Assembly: GCF_022899935.1 (NCBI RefSeq)
Contig: NZ_JALJCJ010000001.1
Coordinates: 394,053 to 458,052 of the forward strand
DNA from: Shinella curvata
GTDB taxonomy: Bacteria > Pseudomonadota > Alphaproteobacteria > Rhizobiales > Rhizobiaceae
DNA length: 64,000 nucleotides
Reading direction: 5' to 3'
A model generated the notes under the pieces. It did not search any database and was not told the origin of the DNA. It saw nothing but the letters and a program-made list of their open reading frames with translations. Below, piece by piece: positions 47,761-58,597 of this stretch; the first letter of the stretch is position 1, and each line of letters starts with the position of its first letter. The position numbers were made by a program, and so were the translations under genes.

Positions 47761-48947
47761 AGTCGCCCGGCGAAAACCCGGCCGGCGACGACGCAGGCGA
47801 GACCGGCTGCGGCGATGAAGGACATCAGATAGAAGCCGTGCACGCCGTACCAGTTGAAAACATAGCCTGACAGGAAGGTCGCGATTGCCGTGAAGATGCC
47901 GGTGTAGAAATAGTAGAGCCCCTGAGCGGAGGCTTCCTGTTCTTCCGCCACGCGCTCCACGAGACGGCTCTGCACGCTCATATGGATGATGGCGTAGGTG
48001 AAGGCGTGCAGACATTGCAGCATGAAGTAGCCGGCAAACGACATGTCCATCGGAAAGATGATCCAGCGGACGACCGCCACGCTGCTGCCGACGATCATCA
48101 TGGACCACAGATTGAAGCGGCGGCGGAGCTGGACGGCAAGCAGGAAGAAAACCACCTCGGCCATGACCCCGGCACTCCAGAGAATGCCGACATCCACGCC
48201 GCTGAAGCCCATCTTCTGCCAATAGATCGCCGAAAAGGCGAAGAGCATGGCATGGCTGGAATTCACCAAGGCGACACCGATCAGCATGAACTGCACATCC
48301 GCCTGCCGAAGCGTGCTTTTCGTCGGCATGGTGGCGATCGCCGAGATCGGCGACGGCCGGCGCGGCTTGCCGACCCGCGGCGCGATCACCGCGCCGAGCA
48401 CCGTCAGGACGAAGCCCACTGCCATCGCCGGCAGCACCATGGAACCACCATAGAGGCCGGCAAGCCAGCCGCCGATCATCGTCGCAACGATGAAGGCGAG
48501 CGAGCCCCAGAGCCGCATCCGGCCATAATCGAAATTCCAGCGCCGTACGCCCGACAGCATGATCGCCTCGGTGATCGGCACATAGGGCGAATAGACCGCG
48601 CCCTGCAGCGTGTAGAGCAGCAGCACCGGCCAGAACGATCCCGTCGCAAAGAGCGCGATCGCCGTCGTGAGCGACAGCACTGCCGACCAGGCGAGCATGA
48701 TCGAACGTTCACCGATTCGATCTGCGATGACGCCGGCCACCGGTGCGGTAAAGACACGCACAAACATCGGCACGGCCAGAATGATACCGATCTGGAAATC
48801 GCTCATCGACAAGGTTTCCAGCCAGACGGGAAAGAACGGCAAGGCAATGCCGTTCACCATCATCGGAGCGCTGAAAACGAGGGCGATGCGCGCGACGAAG
48901 AACGGCGGCGCGCCTGATGTCACGTTGAACCCGGAAGGGGCAGTCAT
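47730..48947 (-). CDS. MFS transporter (phenylpropionate-type, PPP family)
   Basis: A 405-residue carrier with 12 predicted spans. The short N-terminus, the loop motif after span 2 (ADRIGERS), and the LRLWGSLAF-like RMRLWGSLAF segment place it near HcaT/nucleoside-proton type MFS_1-like carriers. Start choice is uncertain: the ATG at 48945-48947 gives MTAPSGFNV, but in-frame ATGs upstream are possible. Its 3' end overlaps that of the epimerase gene by 31 bases on opposite strands. Substrate unknown. Confidence 0.85.
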   Translation of the reverse strand: MTAPSGFNVTSGAPPFFVARIALVFSAPMMVNGIALPFFPVWLETLSMSDFQIGIILAVPMFVRVFTAPVAGVIADRIGERSIMLAWSAVLSLTTAIALFATGSFWPVLLLYTLQGAVYSPYVPITEAIMLSGVRRWNFDYGRMRLWGSLAFIVATMIGGWLAGLYGGSMVLPAMAVGFVLTVLGAVIAPRVGKPRRPSPISAIATMPTKSTLRQADVQFMLIGVALVNSSHAMLFAFSAIYWQKMGFSGVDVGILWSAGVMAEVVFFLLAVQLRRRFNLWSMMIVGSSVAVVRWIIFPMDMSFAGYFMLQCLHAFTYAIIHMSVQSRLVERVAEEQEASAQGLYYFYTGIFTAIATFLSGYVFNWYGVHGFYLMSFIAAAGLACVVAGRVFAGRLQPQSVASGG

Positions 48948-49057
48948 GGCGGGGAACCTGAATTGGAACATCCCCGCTCTAGCATGCCGATGTACGTACG
49001 CCAATCCGCTATTTCTGCCGGGTGATTTCGTGCCGGTCGCGCCTGTGTCGCAACGTG

Positions 49058-49894
49058 TCAGGCGGCCTCTGCCCCTGCCGTTGCGACAACGCCGAGGCTG
49101 CGGCTGGCGATCGACACCGGCTCGGGCACCGCCGTCAGCGTCTGCCAGGTGATCAGTTCCATCTCGCCATCGTGATGCTCAGCAATCGCCGTGCAGCTTT
49201 CGACCCAGTCGCCGCTGTTGATGTAGCGAATGCCGTCGATCTCGGTGATGACGGCGTGGTGGATGTGGCCGCAGATCACGCCGTCGGCATCGTTGCGGCG
49301 CGCTTCCTCGACGACGACCTTCTGGAACTCGCCGATGAAATTCACGGCCGTCTTCACCTGCTGCTTGGCCCAGGATGAGAACGACCAGTAGGGCAGCCCG
49401 AGGCGGCGGCGGATGGCGGCAAAAACGACATTGATGGCGATTGCCGCGTCATAGGCCCAATCGCCGAGATAGGCGACCACGCGGGCATGGCGTACCACGA
49501 CATCGAACTCGTCGCCGTGCAGGACGAGATAGCGCTTGCCGTCGGCGGCCTCGTGGATCATGCGCTCGGCCACTTCGACGCCGCCGAAATGCGTGCCGGG
49601 GAAGTCGCGCAGGAATTCGTCGTGATTGCCGGGGATGTAGATGATGCGCGTGCCCTTGCGGGCCTTTCGCAGGATCTTCTGCGTGACGTCGTTGAAGGAC
49701 TGCGGCCAGTACCAGTTGCGCTTCAGCCGCCAGCCATCGACGATATCGCCGACGAGCACGATCGTCTCGGCCTCATGGTGACGCAGGAAGTCGATCAGGA
49801 AGTCCGCCTTGGCCGCCTTCGATCCCAGATGCACATCCGAGATGAACAGTGTGCGGAAGTGGCGGACATTGGGGTCGGCAGGCGTCGGGTTCAT
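49058..49894 (-). CDS. LpxH-like calcineurin-type phosphoesterase
   Basis: A 278-residue metallophosphoesterase. The metal-binding motifs are FISDVHLG (near 18), GDIVDGW (about 49), GNHDE (about 88), LHGDEFD and GHIHHAV (near 215). It belongs with the COG2908 group that includes UDP-2,3-diacylglucosamine hydrolase (lipid A synthesis). Other rhizobia make this step with LpxI, so the natural substrate here is not settled. It is divergent from maeB with about 235 bases between. Confidence 0.85.
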   Translation of the reverse strand: MNPTPADPNVRHFRTLFISDVHLGSKAAKADFLIDFLRHHEAETIVLVGDIVDGWRLKRNWYWPQSFNDVTQKILRKARKGTRIIYIPGNHDEFLRDFPGTHFGGVEVAERMIHEAADGKRYLVLHGDEFDVVVRHARVVAYLGDWAYDAAIAINVVFAAIRRRLGLPYWSFSSWAKQQVKTAVNFIGEFQKVVVEEARRNDADGVICGHIHHAVITEIDGIRYINSGDWVESCTAIAEHHDGEMELITWQTLTAVPEPVSIASRSLGVVATAGAEAA

Positions 49895-50129
49895 GCGGTT
49901 CGTCTCCGGGTGGCCGGCCGCCGCGTTCCCTTATGGACCGGCGGCTTTCGTCCCGTTGAAAACCAGACTCCTGTTTCAAATTGATGACACACCTATGCCT
50001 TTTCCGTCCGCAAATAGGCATTGCACAGGCCGGCGAATGCGGCTTTATGAAAGGTTCCGGGAACTTCACGCCGCGACGCTTTCGTGGCATGTGGAGCTGC
50101 AACCAAAACAGCATATGGCAGGAAACATC

Positions 50130-52442
50130 ATGAGCACGGGTGACAAACCGAGGACGCAGAACGGCCCAGTCAGTGGCGACATCGACCAGCAGGCCCTCTT
50201 CTTCCACCGCCACCCCCGTCCCGGCAAGCTCGAGATCACCGCCACCAAGCCGCTCGGCAACCAGCGCGACTTGGCGCTTGCCTATTCGCCCGGCGTTGCC
50301 GCACCATGCCTCGCCATCCGCGACAATCCGGAAACAGCCGCCGAATACACGGCGCGCGCCAATCTCGTCGCCGTCGTCTCGAACGGTACGGCTGTTCTCG
50401 GCCTCGGCAATATCGGCCCGCTCGCCTCCAAGCCGGTCATGGAAGGCAAGGCCGTTCTCTTCAAGAAATTCGCCGGCATCGACGTCTTCGACATCGAAAT
50501 CGACGCCCCGACCGTCGACGAGATGGTCAACGTCGTCTCCGCGCTTGAGCCGACCTTCGGCGGCATCAACCTCGAGGACATCAAGGCGCCGGAATGTTTT
50601 GAAGTCGAGCGCCAGCTGCGCGAGAAGATGGACATTCCGGTCTTCCATGACGATCAGCACGGCACGGCCATCATCGTGGCGGCCGCGGTCCTGAACGGGC
50701 TCGAGCTTGCCGGCAAGGCGCTCGGCGACGCCAAGATCGTCGCCTCCGGTGCCGGTGCGGCGGCCCTCGCCTGTCTCAACCAGCTCGTCTCACTCGGCGC
50801 GAAGGTCGAAAACATCTGGGTCCACGACATCGAAGGCCTCGTCTACAAGGGCCGCGAAGCGCTGATGGACCAGTGGAAGGCCGTCTATGCGCAGGAGACC
50901 GACAAGCGCGCGCTGTCCGAAAGCATCGATGGCGCAGACGTCTTCCTCGGCCTTTCCGCTGCCGGCGTGCTGAAGCCGGAACTGCTGACCCGCATGGCTG
51001 AAAAGCCGCTGATCATGGCGCTCGCCAACCCGACGCCGGAAATCATGCCGGAGGAGGCCCGCGCCGTGCGCCCGGATGCGATGATCTGCACCGGTCGCTC
51101 GGACTTCCCGAACCAGGTCAACAACGTCCTGTGCTTCCCCTACATCTTCCGGGGTGCGCTCGATTGTGGCGCGCGCACGATCAACGAAGAGATGAAGATG
51201 GCCGCCGTGCGCGCCATTGCGGCTCTCGCCCGCGAAGAAGTCTCCGACGTCGCCGCCCGCGCCTATTCCGGCGACACGCCGAGCTTCGGCCCGAACTACC
51301 TGATCCCCTCGCCTTTCGACCAGCGACTGATCCTGCGCATTGCACCGGCCGTCGCCCGCGCGGCCGCCGAAACCGGCGTCGCCTCGCGTCCGATCACCGA
51401 CTTCGACGCCTATCTCGACCAGTTGAACCGCTTCGTCTGGCGGTCCGGCTTCATCATGAAGCCGATCTTTGCCGCCGCGAAGAAGGCCGAAAAGAAGCGC
51501 GTGATCTTTGCCGAGGGCGAGGACGAGCGCGTGCTGCGCGCCGCCCAGGTGCTGCTGGAAGAAAACACCGCCAAGCCGATCCTCATCGGCCGTCCGCAGA
51601 TCATCGAAACGCGCCTGAAGCGTTACGGCCTGCGCGTGCGCCCGAATGTCGATTTCGAGGTGGTCAATCCGGAAGACGATCCGCGCTACCGCGACTATGT
51701 CGAGGACTATCTGCGCCTGGTCGGGCGCAAGGGCGTCAACCCGGAAGCCGCCCGCACCATCGTGCGCACCAACCAGACGGTCATTGCGGCCCTCTCGGTC
51801 AAGCGCGGTGAAGCGGACGCCATGATTTGCGGCATCGAAGGACGCTATGCGCGCCATCTGCGCGATGTCAGCCAGATCATCGGCAAGAAACCCGGCGTGA
51901 TCGACTTTTCCGGCCTCAGCCTGCTGATCTCGCAGCGCGGCGCGACCTTCTTCACCGATACCTATGTGACGATGGAGCCGACCGCCGAGGAAGTGGCCGA
52001 GATGACCATCATGGCGGCGCAGGAAATCCGCCGCTTTGGCATCACGCCGCGCGCAGCGCTGGTTTCCCACTCGAACTTCGGTTCGCGCGACTCGGACAGC
52101 GCCTTCAAGATGCGCCGCGCCATGGAACTGGTACGCGAACAGGCGCCGGACCTCGAAGCCGATGGCGAAATGCACGGCGACGCCGCCATTTCCGAGGCGC
52201 TGCGCCAGCGCGTCATGCCGAACTCGACGCTGACGGGCGAAGCCAATCTGCTGGTCTTCCCGAACCTCGACGCTGCCAACATCACGCTCGGCGTCGTCAA
52301 GACCATGACGGACAGCCTGCATGTCGGCCCGATCCTGCTGGGTGCTGCCCTGCCCGCGCACATCCTGTCGCCGTCCGCAACCTCGCGCGGCGTAGTCAAC
52401 ATGGCCGCACTCGCCGTGGTGGAAGCGTCCTACCCTGCCTGA
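50130..52442 (+). CDS. maeB: Malic enzyme with phosphotransacetylase-like C-terminal domain
   Basis: A 770-residue protein. The N-terminal half (about 1-430) is an NAD(P)-malic enzyme: [15 protein letters not shown], the metal-binding [11 protein letters not shown], and [10 protein letters not shown] nucleotide-binding fold. The C-terminal half (about 435-770) is like phosphate acetyltransferase ([36 protein letters not shown]) but is thought regulatory, binding acetyl-CoA. This matches Dme/Tme of Sinorhizobium, which converts malate to pyruvate. AGGA lies 6 bases before the ATG at 50130; a frame that starts far upstream is rejected. Confidence 0.95.
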   Translation: MSTGDKPRTQNGPVSGDIDQQALFFHRHPRPGKLEITATKPLGNQRDLALAYSPGVAAPCLAIRDNPETAAEYTARANLVAVVSNGTAVLGLGNIGPLASKPVMEGKAVLFKKFAGIDVFDIEIDAPTVDEMVNVVSALEPTFGGINLEDIKAPECFEVERQLREKMDIPVFHDDQHGTAIIVAAAVLNGLELAGKALGDAKIVASGAGAAALACLNQLVSLGAKVENIWVHDIEGLVYKGREALMDQWKAVYAQETDKRALSESIDGADVFLGLSAAGVLKPELLTRMAEKPLIMALANPTPEIMPEEARAVRPDAMICTGRSDFPNQVNNVLCFPYIFRGALDCGARTINEEMKMAAVRAIAALAREEVSDVAARAYSGDTPSFGPNYLIPSPFDQRLILRIAPAVARAAAETGVASRPITDFDAYLDQLNRFVWRSGFIMKPIFAAAKKAEKKRVIFAEGEDERVLRAAQVLLEENTAKPILIGRPQIIETRLKRYGLRVRPNVDFEVVNPEDDPRYRDYVEDYLRLVGRKGVNPEAARTIVRTNQTVIAALSVKRGEADAMICGIEGRYARHLRDVSQIIGKKPGVIDFSGLSLLISQRGATFFTDTYVTMEPTAEEVAEMTIMAAQEIRRFGITPRAALVSHSNFGSRDSDSAFKMRRAMELVREQAPDLEADGEMHGDAAISEALRQRVMPNSTLTGEANLLVFPNLDAANITLGVVKTMTDSLHVGPILLGAALPAHILSPSATSRGVVNMAALAVVEASYPA

Positions 52443-52457
52443 TTTGCTGAGATGGCG

Positions 52458-52820
52458 TTACAAAACGGCCGCCGTCTCGGCGGCCGTTTTCGTTTGCGGC
52501 TTTGCACGGTCAGCGTCGTGCGCCTCCCACCAATCACCCAGCGCATCGATCATCGGCATCAGGGTATGTCCCGCGGGCGTGAGGTCATATTCGACGCGCA
52601 GCGGATATCCGTCGAACACCGTCCGAACGACGATACCGGCCTTTTCCAGCTTGCGCAGTTCGAGCGTCAGGATGCGGTGCGAGACCGTGGGATTGTCACG
52701 GCGAAGATCGCTGAAACGCTTGGTTCCGTCCTTCAGGTAGTAGATCAGCAGCGTCGGCCAGCGACCGCCCAGCACCTGCATGACCTCCTCGATCGGGCAA
52801 CGGGAAACGAGATCCTTCAT
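52458..52820 (-). CDS. HxlR-family transcriptional regulator
   Basis: A 120-residue winged-helix regulator. The family N-terminus CPIEEVMQVLGGRWPTLLIYYL (Cys8) and FSDLRRDNPTVSHRILTLELRKLEKAG-type recognition helices are intact; it ends in a short acidic/alanine tail. It is divergent from the GST gene, 110 bases away, an arrangement typical for an HxlR regulator sensing reactive electrophiles and controlling a detoxifying neighbour. Its last codons overlap a terminator hairpin. Confidence 0.88.
   Translation of the reverse strand: MKDLVSRCPIEEVMQVLGGRWPTLLIYYLKDGTKRFSDLRRDNPTVSHRILTLELRKLEKAGIVVRTVFDGYPLRVEYDLTPAGHTLMPMIDALGDWWEAHDADRAKPQTKTAAETAAVL
52462..52495. terminator. Terminator of maeB overlapping the hxlR 3' end
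   Basis: AAAACGGCCGCC (52462-52473) pairs with GGCGGCCGTTTT (52479-52490). It is 20 bases past the maeB stop and lies inside the last codons of the convergent HxlR gene. Confidence 0.8.
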
Positions 52821-52930
52821 GGCGGGCTCCGGTGTGGTGACAAAAATGTGCGTAATTTACATGGGGACGGGCAAGGCCTAGGTCCAGTGTCGCTGCGCAG
52901 CGTGGTCAACAGAAATCACGGAGAACACCA

Positions 52931-53638
52931 TTGGAACCGATCCTCATCTATGGCTTCCCTGCCGGAAGCTCCATGGGCCTCGTCGCCGCGTTGGAATGGC
53001 TGGGAAAACCCTACAGACTCTGCCGCGTCGACATGCTGGGCGAGATGCGCGACGCATCCTACGCACGGCTGAACGCCCGTCACGAAACCCCGGCGCTGAT
53101 CACCGATGACGGCCGGGCGATCACCGAAACGATGGCAATCGCCCATTGGTTCGCCGCCCGCGACACGGAACGGCGCATCAGCTTCGATCCCCAATCGGTC
53201 GAGGCCGATCGCATGATCCAGCTCATGGCCTATATCAACACCGGCTTCACGGGCGCCTTTTCGCCACTGTGGTCGGCGCTTGAAATGGAGGAACCGGACC
53301 CGGTGCTGCAGCAATCGCTGCGGACATGGGGTCGGGAGGCTGTCATCGAGCGGCATGACAAGCTGGAGGCCATGCTCGGTGCCACGCTATACCTCGTCGG
53401 CGAAAGTCCGACGCTCGCCGACGGTCTCCTGATCGGCGTCGCACGCTGGCTCGATTACCACGACGTCGCCCCCGCCGGCCGCTGGCCGCGCATCGAAGCG
53501 ATCCGCCGCCGGCTGGAAGCGGATCCGGCCGTACATTTCGCCACCGCGCTCGAAAGCGGCGAAATCCCAACCGGCTCCGGCGCCTTCAAGGGGCATGTCC
53601 CCCTCGCCGAGGTCATCGACCGGTTCGGCCGCGCCTGA
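52931..53638 (+). CDS. Glutathione S-transferase family protein
   Basis: A 235-residue GST-like protein. The thioredoxin-like half has YGFPAGSSMGLVAALEWLG near the start, the cis-proline motif ETPALIT and TETMAIAHWFA; the C-terminal helical half follows, with GESPTLADGLL at the usual position. The start is TTG at 52931 with GGAG 7 bases upstream. It is divergent from an HxlR regulator, which probably controls it. Substrate unknown. Confidence 0.83.
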   Translation: MEPILIYGFPAGSSMGLVAALEWLGKPYRLCRVDMLGEMRDASYARLNARHETPALITDDGRAITETMAIAHWFAARDTERRISFDPQSVEADRMIQLMAYINTGFTGAFSPLWSALEMEEPDPVLQQSLRTWGREAVIERHDKLEAMLGATLYLVGESPTLADGLLIGVARWLDYHDVAPAGRWPRIEAIRRRLEADPAVHFATALESGEIPTGSGAFKGHVPLAEVIDRFGRA

Positions 53639-53642
53639 TGGA

Positions 53643-53670
53643 GAAAGGCCGGAGCGAGTCCCGGCCTTTC
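53643..53670. terminator. Bidirectional terminator between GST and ABC-F genes
   Basis: GAAAGGCCGG (53643-53652) and CCGGCCTTTC (53661-53670) form a 10-base stem around an 8-base loop, between the stops of two convergent genes. The T-run is short. Confidence 0.7.
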
Positions 53671-53674
53671 GTTC

Positions 53675-55261
53675 CTACACCGCCGCGACGAGCGCCAACC
53701 GCCGCGTGATTGCAATCGCCTGCAGGAAGCTCTCGTCGTGGCTGACGACGAGCAGCGCCCCGTCATAGGCACGAAGCCCCGCCTCCACCGCCTCGATGGA
53801 TGAGATATCGAGGTGGTTGGTCGGCTCATCGAGAATGAGCAGCGGCGGCGGTCGCCCGCCTCCGAGCACGCAGGCAAGCCCGGCGCGCAGCAACTGTCCG
53901 CCGCTGAGGCTTCCGGCGATCTGCAAGGCCGCATCGGCGCGGAACATGAAGCGCGCCAGCGCCGCCCGGCAGTCGTTTTCGTCGGTCTCCGGATTGAGAC
54001 GGCGGAAATTGTCGCGGATCGAGAGGCCAGCATCCAGCAGGCTGACGCGCTGGTCGAGCAACGCAAAATCCGTGAAGACGCACACACTGCCCTGCAAGGG
54101 CTGCACCTGCCCCGTCACGAGCCTAAGAAGGGTCGTCTTGCCCGAACCGTTCGGCCCCGTCACGGCGAGACGCTCCGGCCCCGTGATCGCTAAGGAAAGA
54201 TCGCGAAGAACCGGCCGTTCAGGGACATAACCGGCCGTCACGGTATCGATCTTCAGCACCGTCTTGCCGGCGGCCAGATGCGTGGACGGTACGCTGACCG
54301 TGAACGGTTGCAGGATTTCGATGCGCTCGCGCGCCGCAACGACGGCCCCGGTCGCCTGCGCCTGGCGGCTTTCGGCAAGTCGCACATTCGCCCCGCTCGT
54401 CAGTTCACTGCGCTCCTTCATAGCGCCCAGCATGATGCGCGGGATGTCGCCGCGTGCCCTTTTTCTACGGCCGGCGCTGTCCTTGCGCGCCTTCCGCTCG
54501 GCGACGACCTGCATGGTGCGTGACACCTCGGCGGCGTGTTTTTCCGCGTGCGAGAGGTCGTGCTGTGCGGCAGCCAGCTCCAGCGCCTTGCGCGCACGGT
54601 ACGCACTCCAGTTACCGCTGTAGCGCGTCGCGCCGAGCGATGTCAGTTCGACGATGGCATCCATGGTGTCCAGCAGTTCGCGATCATGGCTGACGACCAC
54701 CGCGCCGGCCCGCCAGCCGGCCAGCATGTCGATCACAGCCTGCCGGCCGTCGCGGTCGAGATTGTTGGTCGGCTCGTCGAGCAGCAGGAAATCCGGTTCG
54801 CTGAAGAGAAGTGCGGCCAGCGCCGCGCGCGTGCGCTGGCCACCGGAAAGGGCCGCCAGATGCGTTGCAGCGTGTGCCGCCAACCCGACACGGGCCAGGG
54901 CTGCGTCAAGGCGCGGTTCAAGCGTCCAGTCCGCCTCCATCAGCGTCTCGGCATCCGCTTCACCCCGTTCGGCGCGACGCAGAAGATCGAGCGCCTCTTC
55001 GATGCCGAAAAGGCTGGCGATGGTTTCGTGTGGGCCGACCTGCACGCTCTGGCGCAGCACGCCGATGGTGCCATCGATAGAGATGCCGCCAGCGAGCGGC
55101 TGGAGATCGCCGGCTGTCAACCTCAGCAGCGTTGTCTTGCCGACGCCGTTGCGGCCGACAAGGCCGGCGCGTTCGCGGCCGAAACTCAAATCGATATTGG
55201 AAAGAAGCGCGTGGCCGTCAGGCGTGGACCACGAAATTTTGGATAGGGTGATGGAAGGCAT
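53675..55261 (-). CDS. ABC-F family ATPase
   Basis: A 528-residue soluble protein with two ABC domains and no membrane spans. First domain: GRNGVGKT (36-43), signature LSGGQRTRAALA, Walker B LLLDEPTNNLD. Second domain: GPNGSGKT, signature LSGGQLLRAGLA, LLILDEPTNHLD. The linker between them is charged and helical (AERKARKDSAGRRKRARGD). ABC-F proteins act on the ribosome in translation or antibiotic protection. This short type resembles rhizobial ABC-F proteins without a named role. The ATG at 55259-55261 (MPSITLSKISW) gives the family N-terminus. Confidence 0.9.
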   Translation of the reverse strand: MPSITLSKISWSTPDGHALLSNIDLSFGRERAGLVGRNGVGKTTLLRLTAGDLQPLAGGISIDGTIGVLRQSVQVGPHETIASLFGIEEALDLLRRAERGEADAETLMEADWTLEPRLDAALARVGLAAHAATHLAALSGGQRTRAALAALLFSEPDFLLLDEPTNNLDRDGRQAVIDMLAGWRAGAVVVSHDRELLDTMDAIVELTSLGATRYSGNWSAYRARKALELAAAQHDLSHAEKHAAEVSRTMQVVAERKARKDSAGRRKRARGDIPRIMLGAMKERSELTSGANVRLAESRQAQATGAVVAARERIEILQPFTVSVPSTHLAAGKTVLKIDTVTAGYVPERPVLRDLSLAITGPERLAVTGPNGSGKTTLLRLVTGQVQPLQGSVCVFTDFALLDQRVSLLDAGLSIRDNFRRLNPETDENDCRAALARFMFRADAALQIAGSLSGGQLLRAGLACVLGGGRPPPLLILDEPTNHLDISSIEAVEAGLRAYDGALLVVSHDESFLQAIAITRRLALVAAV

Positions 55262-55413
55262 GGATACGGAATTCCCCGAGGACAAAACGAAGTCGATTTG
55301 TGGTCGGGTTGAAATCCATGCTGCACCATCCGGTCGGTGTTGACGACGTGAGGATATGTAGAGCCCGACCGGCCGCGTTGCAAGGGCAAGCCGCCGGTCG
55401 GGAAAGTCGAAGG

Positions 55414-56478
55414 TCAGGTCGCCGGCGGCTTGTCGAGGCGCTTGGACCATTCATCGGCCTTGCCGCGGCCGGCATCCCGCCAGGGCGACCCCTTGATGCC
55501 AAGCCTGCTGCGCAAGCGCATGCCCGAGATGATCCAGCGGTTCATGCCGGATGCGATGAAGGGCAGCGAGGCGATATGAAGACCCGTGAAGGGCAGGAAC
55601 GGGTTACGGCGAAGCGAGCCATAAATCTCGATACGCGTCGTCGTCTTGTAGCTCGGGCTGCGGGCGTGGAAACCGTGCGTATCGGCAACGACGAGTGTGT
55701 TGGCCTTCACGGTCATCTTGACTGGCTGGCTGTAACCGAGTGCGCCAAGTTCATCGGGCATGATGCGCAGCGAGCCACGAGCGGAATAGATGTTTTCCAG
55801 CGCATCGGCATTCTCGCTGATGCCGCGCTCCCATGCGAGGCGTTGCGGCGTCATCTCGTGCGAGCCCGGCACGTAAGCGAACGGGCCGTCCTCTTCGCCG
55901 ACATCGCGCAGGAACAGCCAGGCCTTCGCCGTCGGCTGGAACGTATCGCTGTGCAGCGCCGTCTGCGGATCGGTCGAACCGGCAGAGACGACCGACGGCA
56001 GGGCCATGACGATCTGTACGACCAGCAACGGCTGACCGGCATGGGAGGAGACATACCGAAGGAGATTGGTGAGGCGCGGATCGTTGCGCGCGGCCTTGAA
56101 GCCCGGCAGGCTCTCGAGGTCGCTGTCGTCGATGATCGCGCGCCGCGTGACCGTCGCCCCCTGCTTCATGTCATGGCGCTCGAAATCGCGCTCGGCCAGC
56201 TCCCGCGTGACGGCTTCGAAAACCTCGGGCGACAGAAAATTCTCGATCTTCACGAAGCCGGTCTCGGCATATTGCTTGCGGTGATCCGGTGCGACGAGAT
56301 TTTCCAGCTTCTTGCGGCGCCATGCGGCCATGCGCATGGCCAGCGAGACGCGCTTCTCATGCAGGCCCTTTTTGTTGAGCCACTTGCTGCCGATAACAGG
56401 GTTGTCGGCAAAGGATTTTGCGCCCGAAGCGAGCTGGAGCGCATAGATCGGGCTCAACAAGACCGACGATATCTTCAT
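55414..56478 (-). CDS. Phytanoyl-CoA dioxygenase (PhyH)-family oxygenase
   Basis: A 354-residue protein. After an unusual N-terminus, the PhyH fold starts near residue 70 with YAETGFVKIENFLSPEVFEAV. The iron-binding HxD is H176-S-D178 (TALHSDTF), and a distal His lies in DTHGFHARSPS (H268 or H271) with R273 as the 2-oxoglutarate contact. So a non-haem iron, 2-oxoglutarate oxygenase is predicted; the substrate is unknown. AGGT precedes the ATG at 56476-56478. It has no neighbour that explains it. Confidence 0.78.
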   Translation of the reverse strand: MKISSVLLSPIYALQLASGAKSFADNPVIGSKWLNKKGLHEKRVSLAMRMAAWRRKKLENLVAPDHRKQYAETGFVKIENFLSPEVFEAVTRELAERDFERHDMKQGATVTRRAIIDDSDLESLPGFKAARNDPRLTNLLRYVSSHAGQPLLVVQIVMALPSVVSAGSTDPQTALHSDTFQPTAKAWLFLRDVGEEDGPFAYVPGSHEMTPQRLAWERGISENADALENIYSARGSLRIMPDELGALGYSQPVKMTVKANTLVVADTHGFHARSPSYKTTTRIEIYGSLRRNPFLPFTGLHIASLPFIASGMNRWIISGMRLRSRLGIKGSPWRDAGRGKADEWSKRLDKPPAT

Positions 56479-56745
56479 AGTAACCTGCCTGCGGGGTGAT
56501 CCTGTCGCCCAACGGGCGACCGGCGCCATAACCGGCTGTTGTATTTGCCGAGAGTGCTACACCATGCCCATGGCGAGATCAATTGCGCCTCGCGCGCAAA
56601 GGTGACTGTATAACTCATATTATACGGCGTGCCGTTAATCACAAAACCGGGAGCGCGTTGCACCTCGCGCGCCGTGGCTTATGATAGGAAGTGAAAAGCG
56701 GCCAGCCCTGGCCGTTTTCCAGGTTCGACAACGGGATTCCACGAC

Positions 56746-57846
56746 GTGAAGGGACGTTTGCGCCTTTTGTTCGCCATCGCGACCGGTCTGCCGCTGCTCG
56801 TTTCGGGTGGCGCGGCGGCTTCGAACGTCTGCGACCGCATTCAGGCGGAACTGGCAAACCTGCCGCGTGTGGTCGTCGACACGACGAGCGCCCGAAAATA
56901 TGCCGGGGCCATCGCCCGCCAGAACATCCAGTTGCGCAAGGCCAAGAGCGACCAGCGCCGCCTTGGCTGCTCCAGCGGCAGCATCACCGTCTTCGGCGGC
57001 GCAAACGAAGCGGCCTGCGATACGCTGGACGCCGTCATCGGCAAGATGGAGCGCAACCTTCATATCCTCGATCGCAAGCGTCGCGAATTTGCCGGCGGCA
57101 CGTCCTCACAGGGACCGCGCAACCGCCTGCTCGCCTCGCTGGAGACGAATGGTTGCAACGACGAGGCGAAGGTGATGCCGATTGCGGCGACCGAGACCTT
57201 GCGTACGTTGCAGGACGATACGCGCACCCTGCCGCTCGGCACCATGCCCGAGGATGGCGAGCGGCTGCAGCTGCGCTCGCTCGGCGGCAGCTCCGGCCAC
57301 GGGAACTTGCGCACCGTTTGCGTGCGCACCTGCGACGGCGGCTTCTTCCCCATTTCCTCCGGCGCCACACCGCTCGATTTCCGCCGCGACCAGAAAGTCT
57401 GCGCCATGATGTGCCCGCAGACCGAGACGCAGCTCTTCTACCAGTCGATGACGCCGGGTCAGGAGACCGAGCAGATGACATCGACCGTCACTGGCCGTCC
57501 CTACCGCGATCTTGAGCATGCTTTCAGCTATCGCACCCGCGATCTTTCCAAGCCCGGCACCTGCGGATGCAATCTCTCCGCCTATTATCAGGAGATGATC
57601 AAGCGGGAGAAGGCGATGAAGGGCGAGGCGGCGGGCACGACGGACGACGCCGCGCCCGAAACCGGCTCCATCACGACGATCGGCACGCAGCCGCACAAGG
57701 ACACGATTGCCAAGGCGCCCGCCAGGGTCGAGGACCGCGTCTACGATCCGGCCAACAACAAGGTGCGCACCGTCGGCCCGCTCTTCCTGCCGGAAAACGA
57801 ATCCGCCATCGATCTCGGCCGTCCGGCGGATGCCGGCGTCAACTGA
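56746..57846 (+). CDS. Exported DUF2865 protein
   Basis: A 366-residue exported protein typical of Rhizobiales. Signal peptide about 1-25 (cleavage after AAA). The DUF2865 core (about 190-290) has RTVCVRTCDGGFFPISSGATP, CAMMCPQTETQLFY and CGCN, with many cysteines likely in disulfides. The tail is low complexity. The start is GTG at 56746 with GGGA upstream. Function unknown; a periplasmic, envelope-linked role is inferred from location. Confidence 0.82.
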   Translation: MKGRLRLLFAIATGLPLLVSGGAAASNVCDRIQAELANLPRVVVDTTSARKYAGAIARQNIQLRKAKSDQRRLGCSSGSITVFGGANEAACDTLDAVIGKMERNLHILDRKRREFAGGTSSQGPRNRLLASLETNGCNDEAKVMPIAATETLRTLQDDTRTLPLGTMPEDGERLQLRSLGGSSGHGNLRTVCVRTCDGGFFPISSGATPLDFRRDQKVCAMMCPQTETQLFYQSMTPGQETEQMTSTVTGRPYRDLEHAFSYRTRDLSKPGTCGCNLSAYYQEMIKREKAMKGEAAGTTDDAAPETGSITTIGTQPHKDTIAKAPARVEDRVYDPANNKVRTVGPLFLPENESAIDLGRPADAGVN

Positions 57847-57852
57847 GCAACG

Positions 57853-58590
<738 letters not shown>

Positions 58591-58597
58591 CTATCTC

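Noticed and set aside
50790-52361. 523-codon minus-strand frame
   Set aside because: Antisense to malic enzyme.
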